DNA from: Amnibacterium setariae
Lineage (GTDB): Bacteria; Actinomycetota; Actinomycetes; Actinomycetales; Microbacteriaceae
Direction of reading: 5' to 3'
Length of the DNA stretch: 64,000 nt
Assembly: GCF_003581425.1 (NCBI RefSeq)
Contig: NZ_QXTG01000002.1
Location: 124,001 to 188,000, forward strand
The notes beneath the pieces are model-generated. The model was not told where the DNA came from. It was given only the letters and a program-made list of their open reading frames with translations, and did not search any database. Made by a program: the position numbers and the translations under genes. Shown here piece by piece: positions 28,997-35,665 of the stretch. Every line of letters starts with the position of its first letter. Positions within the stretch are counted from its first letter, which is position 1.

Positions 28997-31045
28997 ATGC
29001 CGGCCCTGATCACGCGCGAGCTCGTCGCGCTCGACGCCGACCTCGGTCCCGACCGCAGCCAAGTCATCCGCGCGCTCGCGACCCTGGTCGTCCGCGCCGG
29101 TCGCGCCACCGAGGTCGAGTCCCTGTACGCCGACGCCTGGGCGCGCGAGCAGAAGACGGACACCGGCCTCGGCGGCGGGATCGCCATCCCGCACTGCCGC
29201 TCCGCCTCCGTCACGGAGCCGACCCTCGCGTTCGCCCGCGTCGCCCCGAAGGTCGACTTCGGCGGCTTCGACGGCCCGGCCGACATCGTGTTCATGATCG
29301 CGGCGCCCGCGGGCGGCGACGAGCTGCACCTCCAGCTGCTCGCGAAGCTCGCCCGCAGCCTCGTCGACGAGGACTTCGTCGCGGCGCTGCGGTCGGCCAC
29401 GACGCCGGAGGAGATCGTCGCCCTCGTCGAGAGGGCGACGTCCGACGAGCCGGCCGCCGCTCCCGCGGCCGCGGCTCCCGCGGGCCCGTCGGACCTGCCG
29501 CTGCTCGTCGGCGTGACGTCCTGCGCCACCGGCATCGCGCACACCTACATGGCCGCGGACGCGCTGACGAACGCGGCGCGGAGGCTCGGGGCCGAGCTCC
29601 ACATCGAGACGCAGGGCTCGGCGGGCATGACCCCGCTCGACCCGGCGCTCATCGAGCGGGCCGGCGCGGTGATCTTCGCGAACGACGTCGACGTCCGCGA
29701 CCGCGGACGGTTCGCCGGCAAGCCCGTGGTGCAGGCGCCGGTGAAGCGCGGCATCGACCACCCCGAGGACATGGTCCAGGAGGCCCTCGCGGCCGCGAAG
29801 GATCCGAACGCGCAGCGCGTCCAGGGCGGCGGCGCCGCGGCCCCGAGCGCCGCCCGAGCGACGAGCCCCGGCGCCGAGATCAAGCGGATCCTGCTGACCG
29901 GCGTCAGCTACATGATCCCGTTCGTCGCGGGCGGCGGGCTGCTGATCGCGGTCGGCTTCCTGCTCGCCGGCATCGGCTCCGGCATCGACGGCTACCGGAT
30001 CGTGCTGCCCGGCGCCGGGGACAGCACGGGCGGCGCCGCGTACAACGACTGGGCGCTGCAGAACTTCACCCTGTTCGACCTGCCGCCGCAGGGGCTGTTC
30101 TTCTACCTCGGCGCCGCCGCCGCGAAGATCGGGCAGCTGAGCCTCGGCTTCCTCGTCCCCGCGCTCGCCGGCTACATCGCCTACGCGATCGCGGACCGGC
30201 CGGGCATCGCGCCCGGGTTCGTGGTCGGCGCGGTCTCCGGCTACCTCGGCGCCGGCTTCATCGGCGGCATCGTCGGCGGCCTGCTCGCGGGCTACGCGGC
30301 GAAGCTCATCGGCACCCCGACGGTGCCGCGGTGGCTCCGCGGCCTGATGCCCGTCGTGATCATCCCGCTCGGCGCGTCGATCATCGCGTCGGGGCTGATG
30401 CTCCTCGTGCTCGGCGGCCCGATCGCCGCGCTGACGAAGGGCCTGAACGACGCGCTGACCGGGCTCTCCGGCTCGGCCGCGATCGGCCTCGGCGTCATCC
30501 TCGGCCTGATGATGTGCTTCGACCTGGGCGGTCCCATCAACAAGGTCGCGTACGCCTTCGCCGTCGCCGGTCTCGCGGGCGGCACCACCGCGAACCTGCA
30601 GATCATGGCCACGGTCATGGCGGCCGGCATGGTCCCGCCGCTCGGCATGGCGCTCGCCTCGACGGTGCTCTACCGGAAGGGCTTCAGCCAGGTCGAGCGG
30701 GAGAACGGCGCCGCCGCGTGGCTGCTCGGACTCTCGTTCATCTCGGAGGGCGCGATCCCGTTCGCGGCCGCGGACCCGCTGCGCGTCATCCCGGCGAACC
30801 TCGTCGGCGGCGCGATCACCGGCGCCCTCACGATGGCGTTCGGCATCACGAGCCGTGCGCCGCACGGCGGGGCGTTCGTCTTCTTCGCCATCGACAACCC
30901 GGTCGTCTGGCTGCTCTCGATCGCGATCGGCGCCGCCGTGACCGCGTTCGTGCTCGTCGGGCTGAAGCGCTTCGTCGGCCCGCGCGCCGGCCGCCGGGTC
31001 CAGGAGCCCGCGATCGCGACGTCGGCGCAGCCCGTCGCCGCCTGA
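28997..31045 (+). CDS. fruA: PTS fructose-type transporter EIIABC
   Basis: A 682-residue phosphotransferase permease. EIIA spans residues 1-150, with phosphorylated His66 in GGIAIPHCRS. EIIB spans 165-260, with Cys176 in VGVTSCATGIAHTYMAA. An EIIC membrane domain with about nine helices spans 295-665 (ILLTGVSYMIPFVAGGGLLIAVGFLL; FISEGAIPFAAADPLRVIP). It would import and phosphorylate fructose or a related hexose. AAGGAG lies 8 nt before the ATG. The neighbouring 1-phosphofructokinase gene usual in fru operons is missing here, so fructose is a family inference. Confidence 0.88.
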   Translation: MPALITRELVALDADLGPDRSQVIRALATLVVRAGRATEVESLYADAWAREQKTDTGLGGGIAIPHCRSASVTEPTLAFARVAPKVDFGGFDGPADIVFMIAAPAGGDELHLQLLAKLARSLVDEDFVAALRSATTPEEIVALVERATSDEPAAAPAAAAPAGPSDLPLLVGVTSCATGIAHTYMAADALTNAARRLGAELHIETQGSAGMTPLDPALIERAGAVIFANDVDVRDRGRFAGKPVVQAPVKRGIDHPEDMVQEALAAAKDPNAQRVQGGGAAAPSAARATSPGAEIKRILLTGVSYMIPFVAGGGLLIAVGFLLAGIGSGIDGYRIVLPGAGDSTGGAAYNDWALQNFTLFDLPPQGLFFYLGAAAAKIGQLSLGFLVPALAGYIAYAIADRPGIAPGFVVGAVSGYLGAGFIGGIVGGLLAGYAAKLIGTPTVPRWLRGLMPVVIIPLGASIIASGLMLLVLGGPIAALTKGLNDALTGLSGSAAIGLGVILGLMMCFDLGGPINKVAYAFAVAGLAGGTTANLQIMATVMAAGMVPPLGMALASTVLYRKGFSQVERENGAAAWLLGLSFISEGAIPFAAADPLRVIPANLVGGAITGALTMAFGITSRAPHGGAFVFFAIDNPVVWLLSIAIGAAVTAFVLVGLKRFVGPRAGRRVQEPAIATSAQPVAA

Positions 31046-31056
31046 CCCGCGCACCG

Positions 31057-31090
31057 GCCGCGGCCCCCGGGGGAACCCGAGGGCCGCGGT
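31057..31090 (+). terminator. terminator hairpin after the PTS gene
   Basis: Stem of GCCGCGGCCC (31057-31066) and GGGCCGCGGT (31081-31090), extended by inner CGGG/CCCG pairs, 12 nt after the stop codon. There is only a short T-poor tail. Confidence 0.6.
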
Positions 31091-31093
31091 CGT

Positions 31094-31099
31094 TAGCGT
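31094..31099 (+). promoter_or_regulatory. -10 box (TAGCGT), leaderless
   Basis: TAGCGT 6 nt before the GTG of the NUDIX gene and directly behind the PTS terminator. Confidence 0.6.
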
Positions 31100-31105
31100 T
31101 GGCCC

Positions 31106-31993
31106 GTGACCGACGCCCCGCCCGGACCGCCGACCGGGCCGCGGGACCCCGCCGACGGCTGGGTCGACCTGCCCGACGGCCGCCGCTTCTGGGGCCGCGC
31201 CGGCGCCGCGGGCCTGCTCGTCGTCGCCCCGGACGGCTCGGTCCTGCTGCAGCACCGCGTCGGCTGGAGCCACTTCGGCGGCACGTGGGGACTGCCCGGC
31301 GGCGCCCGGCACCTGGGGGAGTCCTCCATCGCGGGCGCGCTGCGCGAGTCCCACGAGGAGACCGGGATCGACGTCGCCGCGCTGCGCCCGCGGTTCGCGG
31401 TGCGCCTCGACCTCGGCGTCTGGAGCTACACCACCGTCGCCGCATCCGCGCCGTCCGCGCTGCCCGTCTCCGTCACGGACCGCGAGAGCACCGAGCTCGA
31501 GTGGGTGCCCGCCGACCGCGTCGCCGACCGCGAGCTGCACCCCGGGTTCGCCTCCGCCTGGCCGCGGCTGCGCGCCCTGCTCGCCGAGCCCGACCCCGTC
31601 CTCGTCGTCGACGCCGCGAACGTGGTCGGCAGCCGGCCCGACGGCTGGTGGAAGGACCGGGCGGGGGCCGCGAGCCGCCTCCTCGCCGGGCTCTCCGCGC
31701 TCGCCGACCGCGGGGTGCCGGAGGAGGGCGGCGAGGGCGCCCTGCCGGTCGTCCGGCGCTGGCCGCGCATCGTCGCCGTGCTCGAGGGGCAGGCGCGCAC
31801 CGCGGAGGACGTGCCGGGCGTCGAGGTCGTCCGCGCCCCGGGCTCGGGCGACGACGCGATCGTCGAGCAGGCCGCCCGCGGCACCGCCCCGGTCGCCGTG
31901 GTCACCGCGGACCGCGAGCTCGTCGCCCGGGTCGCCGCGGAGGGCGCGAGCGCCTTCGGACCTGGTCGGCTGCTCGCGCTGCTGGACGGCTGA
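31106..31993 (+). CDS. NUDIX hydrolase fused to a NYN/PIN-like domain
   Basis: A 295-residue two-domain protein. Residues 30-150 form a NUDIX hydrolase with the box GARHLGESSIAGALRESHEETGI (residues 66-88), which hydrolyses nucleoside diphosphate derivatives. Residues about 163-295 begin VLVVDAANVVGSRPDGWWKDRAGAASRLL and end VAVVTADRELVARV followed by FGPGRLLALLDG, which resembles a NYN/PIN-type nuclease fold with conserved aspartates. The pairing suggests RNA end processing or nucleotide sanitation, but this is inference. The GTG follows a TAGCGT box. Its 3' end meets a convergent LRV-repeat gene after 9 nt. Confidence 0.8.
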   Translation: MTDAPPGPPTGPRDPADGWVDLPDGRRFWGRAGAAGLLVVAPDGSVLLQHRVGWSHFGGTWGLPGGARHLGESSIAGALRESHEETGIDVAALRPRFAVRLDLGVWSYTTVAASAPSALPVSVTDRESTELEWVPADRVADRELHPGFASAWPRLRALLAEPDPVLVVDAANVVGSRPDGWWKDRAGAASRLLAGLSALADRGVPEEGGEGALPVVRRWPRIVAVLEGQARTAEDVPGVEVVRAPGSGDDAIVEQAARGTAPVAVVTADRELVARVAAEGASAFGPGRLLALLDG

Positions 31994-32002
31994 CCCGAGC
32001 GG

Positions 32003-32446
32003 TCACGCGGGCTGCTCGGCGCCGATCCGCCACCCGGCGAGCCGCCGGACCTGCGCGTCCCGGTCGCCCTCGAGCTCGCGGACCCGCTCCGGGGACAGCA
32101 CGGGGTTCAGCACCGCCCAGCACCGCACGCGGGCGTCGCGGTCGCGGCTCAGCCGCTCCACGAGCGACGGCTCGCTGGTCGGGTTCTTCGCGACCTCGCC
32201 GCGCACGCCTGCGTCGGGGTCCGCGGCGAGCGACTCGAGCAGGTCGTGCGGCGCGTGCAGGTTCGACGCCACCGTCTGCCGGATGCTCGCGCGCTCGTGC
32301 GCGGCGAGCAGGCGGAGGCGGGTGATCTTCGACTCGGTGACCGGCGGCGAGAGGTGCAGCACGGCCTGGTCGCCGGCCGCGAGCACGGCGGCGTCCTCCC
32401 GCATCGCATCCCGCTGCGCCTTCGTGTTGAACCGGATGCACGACAT
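32003..32446 (-). CDS. leucine-rich repeat variant (LRV) protein
   Basis: A 147-residue protein composed largely of about 24-residue helical repeats of the LRV type: ERASIRQTVASNLHAPHDLLESLAADPD, AGVRGEVAKNPTSEPSLVERLSRDRD, ARVRCWAVLNPVLSPERVRELEGDRD, and a partial fourth. Such alpha-solenoids bind protein or nucleic acid; no partner can be named. No Cys cluster of the nitrogenase-associated LRV protein is present. ATG at 32446 follows a TACGGT box by 7 nt. It is divergent from the FHA gene. Confidence 0.75.
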   Translation of the reverse strand: MSCIRFNTKAQRDAMREDAAVLAAGDQAVLHLSPPVTESKITRLRLLAAHERASIRQTVASNLHAPHDLLESLAADPDAGVRGEVAKNPTSEPSLVERLSRDRDARVRCWAVLNPVLSPERVRELEGDRDAQVRRLAGWRIGAEQPA

Positions 32447-32453
32447 GTCGGCG

Positions 32454-32459
32454 ACCGTA
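32454..32459 (-). promoter_or_regulatory. -10 box (TACGGT) of the LRV gene, leaderless
   Basis: TACGGT on the minus strand, 7 nt before the ATG. Confidence 0.55.
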
Positions 32460-32530
32460 GCGGCGGCCGCTGACGAAGCCGTCCACATCCGAAGCAGAAC
32501 TGGGGACGGCGACACGCCGGAGGCGTCCGC

Positions 32531-32536
32531 TACCCT
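32531..32536 (+). promoter_or_regulatory. -10 box (TACCCT) of the garA locus
   Basis: TACCCT 8 nt before the ATG of an 8-codon ORF that runs into the garA start. The same spacing as for leaderless genes elsewhere in the window suggests the transcript begins at that short ORF. Confidence 0.55.
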
Positions 32537-32544
32537 CGATCGAC

Positions 32545-32571
32545 ATGAGGAGGTCGCCGAATGGTCGATGA
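32545..32571 (+). CDS. 8-codon upstream ORF overlapping the garA start
   Basis: Encodes MRRSPNGR and ends inside the first codons of the FHA gene. Its ATG is where a leaderless start from the TACCCT box is expected. The ribosome binding site GAGGAGG of the FHA gene lies inside it, so translation of one could affect the other. Confidence 0.35.
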   Translation: MRRSPNGR

Positions 32572-33040
32572 GCGCGACGATCGCCCCCGCAGGCGCCGAG
32601 ACGAGGCGTCGAGCGGTCCGGAGACGACCGCCTCGTTCGGATACGAGTTCGGTTCCCGGCTCGCGGAGCTGACCGGCACGTCCGCGGAGGAGCAGGCCGC
32701 CGTCAGCGCCCTGCCCAGCGGATCCGCCCTGCTCGTGGTCCGCCGCGGCCCGAACATCGGGGCCCGGTTCCTCCTCGACCAGGACGAGACGATCGCCGGG
32801 CGCCACCCGTCGGCCGACATCTTCCTCGACGACGTCACCGTCTCCCGGCGGCACGCGCAGTTCCTCCGGCACGGCACGGCGTTCGAGGTCAAGGACCTCG
32901 GCAGCCTCAACGGCACCTTCTTCGACGGCGTCCGGATCGAGACCGCGCTGCTGTCGGACGGCGCCGAGGTCCAGATCGGCAAGTTCCGGCTGACCTTCTA
33001 CGCCTCCCGCCTCGACCTGGCCGGGATCGGCGCCCGATGA
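32561..33040 (+). CDS. garA: FHA domain protein, GarA/OdhI-like
   Basis: A 159-residue forkhead-associated protein. An N-terminal threonine motif, PETTASFGYEF (Thr22 and Thr23), corresponds to the ETTS phosphorylation motif of GarA/OdhI, the target of PknB/PknG-type kinases. The FHA domain (residues 60-135) has IAGRHPSADIFLDDVTVSRRHAQF and LGSLNGTFFDG. In relatives, the unphosphorylated form inhibits 2-oxoglutarate dehydrogenase and controls glutamate metabolism. The next gene, a MerR regulator, overlaps it by 4 nt, matching the mycobacterial garA-Rv1828 order. GAGGAGG lies 8 nt before the ATG. Confidence 0.9.
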   Translation: MVDERDDRPRRRRDEASSGPETTASFGYEFGSRLAELTGTSAEEQAAVSALPSGSALLVVRRGPNIGARFLLDQDETIAGRHPSADIFLDDVTVSRRHAQFLRHGTAFEVKDLGSLNGTFFDGVRIETALLSDGAEVQIGKFRLTFYASRLDLAGIGAR

Positions 33041-33738
33041 GCTCCGCCCTCCCCGAGCGGCACGAGCCGTCGACGGCGACGGGCACCATCTCGATCGGCC
33101 AGGTGCTCTCCCGGCTCGAGACCGACTTCCCCGAGCTGTCCCCGTCGAAGCTGCGCTTCCTCGAGGACCGCGGGCTGATCCACCCCGCGCGGACCGCCTC
33201 CGGCTACCGCAGCTTCTCGCCGTCGGACATCGACCGGATCAAGCTCGTGCTGCAGATGCAGCGCGACCACTACCTGCCGCTCAAGGTCATCCGCCGCTAC
33301 CTGGCGGACCTCGACGCGGGCCGCAACCCGGAGTGGCCGGGCACGGCGACCGGCGCGATCTCGATCCTCGGCACGGAGCGCCGCTGGACCCGCGACGAGC
33401 TGCTCGCGGAGGCGGGCGCCGGGCTCGACCTGCTCGGCGACGCGATCGCCACGGGGCTCATGCAGGCCGCCGAGGTGTACGACGAGGGCGACGTGGCGAC
33501 GATGAAGGCCCTCGCGGACCTGCGCAGCGCGGGCATCGAGCCGCGGCACCTCCGCGCGATGCGCATCGCGGTCGAGCGCGAGCTCGAGCTCGTCGCGAAC
33601 GCCCTCCTGCCGCTGCGCCGCCGGGCCGACAGCGCCAGCCGGCAGCACGCCGACGAGCGGGCGAACGAGCTCGCGGGCGACCTCGAGACGGTCCGCTCCG
33701 CCCTCGTCAAGCGGGCCCTCGACAAGCACGCCTCCTGA
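33037..33738 (+). CDS. MerR family regulator (Rv1828-like)
   Basis: A 233-residue regulator with an N-terminal MerR winged helix-turn-helix (ISIGQVLSRLETDFPELSPSKLRFLEDRGLIHPARTASGYRSFSPSDIDRIKLVLQMQ) and a C-terminal helical domain in place of the usual effector-binding or cysteine motif. Position after an FHA gene and domain pattern match Rv1828 of Mycobacterium tuberculosis. The ATG overlaps the garA stop (ATGA). Target genes are unknown; the second MerR gene downstream has its own promoter. Confidence 0.87.
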   Translation: MSSALPERHEPSTATGTISIGQVLSRLETDFPELSPSKLRFLEDRGLIHPARTASGYRSFSPSDIDRIKLVLQMQRDHYLPLKVIRRYLADLDAGRNPEWPGTATGAISILGTERRWTRDELLAEAGAGLDLLGDAIATGLMQAAEVYDEGDVATMKALADLRSAGIEPRHLRAMRIAVERELELVANALLPLRRRADSASRQHADERANELAGDLETVRSALVKRALDKHAS

Positions 33739-33767
33739 CCGCGATGGCCGCCGCGGAGCACGACACG

Positions 33768-33785
33768 CCGGATCTCGAGATCCGG
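33768..33785. promoter_or_regulatory. 18-bp perfect palindrome upstream of the second merR
   Basis: CCGGATCTCGAGATCCGG has no loop, so it is an operator-type dyad rather than a terminator. It ends 6 nt before the -35 box (TTGCCT) of the downstream merR promoter. One of the two MerR proteins, or an activator, could bind it. Confidence 0.55.
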
Positions 33786-33791
33786 ATGTCG

Positions 33792-33820
33792 TTGCCTGGG
33801 GCAGGGGCGGTCTGTAGCGT
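33792..33820 (+). promoter_or_regulatory. promoter of the second merR gene
   Basis: -35 TTGCCT (33792-33797), 17-nt spacer, -10 TAGCGT (33815-33820). The leader is about 55 nt. Confidence 0.6.
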
Positions 33821-33882
33821 GACCCGAAGAACGCGCCTCCGCTGCCTGCGGGGAACGCGTGGGGGGTGGAAGGCAGTCCAAA

Positions 33883-34425
33883 TTGACTGAGGTGAATCGG
33901 AGCGAAGACCGGTACGACCTCGGCTTGCTGTTCACGGACGGCATGCCGGAGTTGGACGACTCCGCCGGGTACCGCGGTGTCATCGCCGCGCGCGCGGCGG
34001 GGATCACGTACCGGCAGCTCGACTACTGGGCCCGGACCGGGCTCGTGGAGCCCACGATCCGTGGCGCGGCCGGCAGCGGCTCGCAACGGCTGTACGGGTT
34101 CCGCGACATCCTGGTGCTCAAGCTCGTCAAGAGGCTGCTGGACACCGGCATCTCGCTGCAGCAGATCCGCACGGCGGTCGAGCAGCTCCGTGATTGGGGG
34201 ATCACGGACCTCGCGCAGACCACGCTGATGTCGGACGGTGCCAGCGTGTACCTCTGCACCTCCAAGGAGGAGGTGTTCGACGTCCTCCAGCGCGGGCAGG
34301 GCGTCTTCGGCATCGCGGTCAGCAAGGTGCTGACCGACGTGCAGTCCGACCTCGTGCAGCTCGAGTCCGAGCAGGCCGACCCGACGGACGAGCTCGCCCT
34401 GCGCCGCGCCCAGCGCGCGGGCTAG
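33883..34425 (+). CDS. MerR family regulator (HspR/Rv1830-like)
   Basis: A 180-residue regulator with a MerR helix-turn-helix (GVIAARAAGITYRQLDYWARTGLVEPTIRGAAGSGSQRLYGFRDILVLKLVKRLLDTGISLQQIRTAVEQLR) followed by a short C-terminal domain (TLMSDGASVYLCTSKEEVFDVLQRGQGVFGIAV). Sequence pattern and position match Rv1830, the second MerR of the mycobacterial garA locus. The start is uncertain: TTG at 33883 has GAAGG 9 nt upstream, while GTG at 33892 has no spacing for a ribosome binding site. The DUF151 gene that separates the two merR genes in mycobacteria is not present. A strong terminator follows. Confidence 0.85.
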   Translation: MTEVNRSEDRYDLGLLFTDGMPELDDSAGYRGVIAARAAGITYRQLDYWARTGLVEPTIRGAAGSGSQRLYGFRDILVLKLVKRLLDTGISLQQIRTAVEQLRDWGITDLAQTTLMSDGASVYLCTSKEEVFDVLQRGQGVFGIAVSKVLTDVQSDLVQLESEQADPTDELALRRAQRAG

Positions 34426-34434
34426 ACCTTCGCA

Positions 34435-34468
34435 CGAAGGCCCGGACAGATACCGGTCCGGGCCTTCG
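34435..34468 (+). terminator. rho-independent-type terminator after the second merR
   Basis: Perfect 13-bp stem, CGAAGGCCCGGAC (34435-34447) and GTCCGGGCCTTCG (34456-34468), with an 8-nt loop, 9 nt after the stop codon. Confidence 0.8.
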
Positions 34469-34579
34469 GCGCGCCCGCGGGTCGGTTGGGGCTGCAGCGT
34501 CGGTCCGGGCGATCCCGACCCGGGGCGGTGGGCGCGCCGTCGGGATGGTCGGGTGACGTCGCGGACGAGATCAGCGCTG

Positions 34580-34650
34580 CGTTTTGCAGGAGATCCGGCC
34601 GAGCAGACCCGGGCCTCCGGACGACCCGCAGCCGGATCTCCTTCAAAACG
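34580..34650. repeat. convergent-gap palindromic repeat, copy 3
   Basis: Twenty-base arms, CGTTTTGCAGGAGATCCGGC (34580-34599) and GCCGGATCTCCTTCAAAACG (34631-34650), with one mismatch and a 31-nt centre. It lies in the 333-nt gap between the convergent merR and parA genes, which also contains a separate terminator on each side. Confidence 0.9.
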
Positions 34651-34680
34651 GCGAGACGGGCTCGACGCGACGCGTCAGGC

Positions 34681-34723
34681 GACCATCCCGGGAACCCGAC
34701 CGACGACCCGGGCCGGGATCGTC
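34681..34723 (-). terminator. hairpin downstream of parA
   Basis: GACCATCCCGG (34681-34691) and CCGGGATCGTC (34713-34723) pair with one mismatch. It lies after the parA stop codon on the minus strand. Confidence 0.45.
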
Positions 34724-34758
34724 CGGACCAGCGCCGCGCGGGAACCCCCGCCGCAGGG

Positions 34759-35595
34759 CTAGGCGAGCCGGCCGGCCGGCTGCTGCGTCGGGATCTCGGA
34801 GGTCGCGAACTCGCCGACCCGGCCGGTGCGCAGCACGCGCTCGAGCAGCTGGTCGAACATCCGCGCCAGCTCCTGAGCGCTCTCGCCGGGCCACACGTGG
34901 AGCGGCTTCGCGGCGCCCTGCGCCTGCTGCAGCGACGTGCGCTCGGGCAGCTGCGGCGAGAGCACGAGCGGCCCGAACATGTCGCGCAGCTCCTTGATGC
35001 GGAACTGGTGCTCGAGGCTCTGCATGCGGGCCCGGTTCACGATGATGCCGAGGGGCTGGAGGCGCGGGGACAGGCCGCGACGGATCTCCTCGATCGCCCG
35101 CAGGGCCCGGTCGGCCGCCGCGACGGAGAACAGCCCGGGCTCCGTGACGACCGAGACGCGGTCGGACGCGGCCCACGCGGTGCGGGTCAGGGCGTTCAGC
35201 GACGGGGCGCAGTCGACGAGCACGAGCTCGTACTCCGCCTCGACGTGCGCGAGCGCCTCCTCGAGCTTCCAGATGTCGCGCACCGACGGGTGCGGCCCGT
35301 CGAAGTTGATCGCCGCGGGCGAGCCGACCATCACGTCGACGACGCCGCCGCGGCCCCGCGTCCAGCCCGACGGCGTGATCGCCGCGCGGACCGTCTTCTC
35401 CTTGGGGCTGCCGAGCACGTCGGCGACGTTGACAGCGGCGACGGGCACGTCCATGCCCGTCGACACGTCCGCCTGCGGGTCCAGGTCGACGACGAGGGTC
35501 GAGACGCCGCGGGCGAACGCCGCGGACGCCAGCCCGAGCGTCACGGTGGTCTTGCCGACCCCGCCCTTCAGGGAGCTGACGCTCAGTACGTGCAC
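34759..35595 (-). CDS. ParA family ATPase (orphan)
   Basis: A 278-residue Walker-type ATPase with the deviant P-loop SLKGGVGKTTVTLGLASAAFARG (residues 8-30), switch I DLDPQADVSTG and switch II LVDCAPSLNALT. This is the ParA/Soj type that positions DNA or protein cargo. No parB gene or parS-like site is nearby, so it is not the chromosomal parABS locus as far as visible. GTG at 35595 follows a TAACCT box by 7 nt. It is divergent from pyruvate carboxylase. The C-terminus is extended and probably flexible. Confidence 0.87.
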   Translation of the reverse strand: MHVLSVSSLKGGVGKTTVTLGLASAAFARGVSTLVVDLDPQADVSTGMDVPVAAVNVADVLGSPKEKTVRAAITPSGWTRGRGGVVDVMVGSPAAINFDGPHPSVRDIWKLEEALAHVEAEYELVLVDCAPSLNALTRTAWAASDRVSVVTEPGLFSVAAADRALRAIEEIRRGLSPRLQPLGIIVNRARMQSLEHQFRIKELRDMFGPLVLSPQLPERTSLQQAQGAAKPLHVWPGESAQELARMFDQLLERVLRTGRVGEFATSEIPTQQPAGRLA

Positions 35596-35602
35596 GACCA
35601 GT

Positions 35603-35608
35603 AGGTTA
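35603..35608 (-). promoter_or_regulatory. -10 box (TAACCT) of parA, leaderless
   Basis: TAACCT on the minus strand, 7 nt before the GTG. Confidence 0.6.
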
Positions 35609-35665
35609 GCCGGGAAGGCCCCTCCGGCCGGGGGAGCGCCGCGCCACGACGAGGGAGTCGGTGCC

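Noticed and set aside
34759-35595. Possible chromosomal parABS locus or replication origin
   Set aside because: Only ParA is present. There is no parB, no parS-like TGTTTCACGTGAAACA, no dnaA boxes and no rnpA, rpmH or gidB neighbours.
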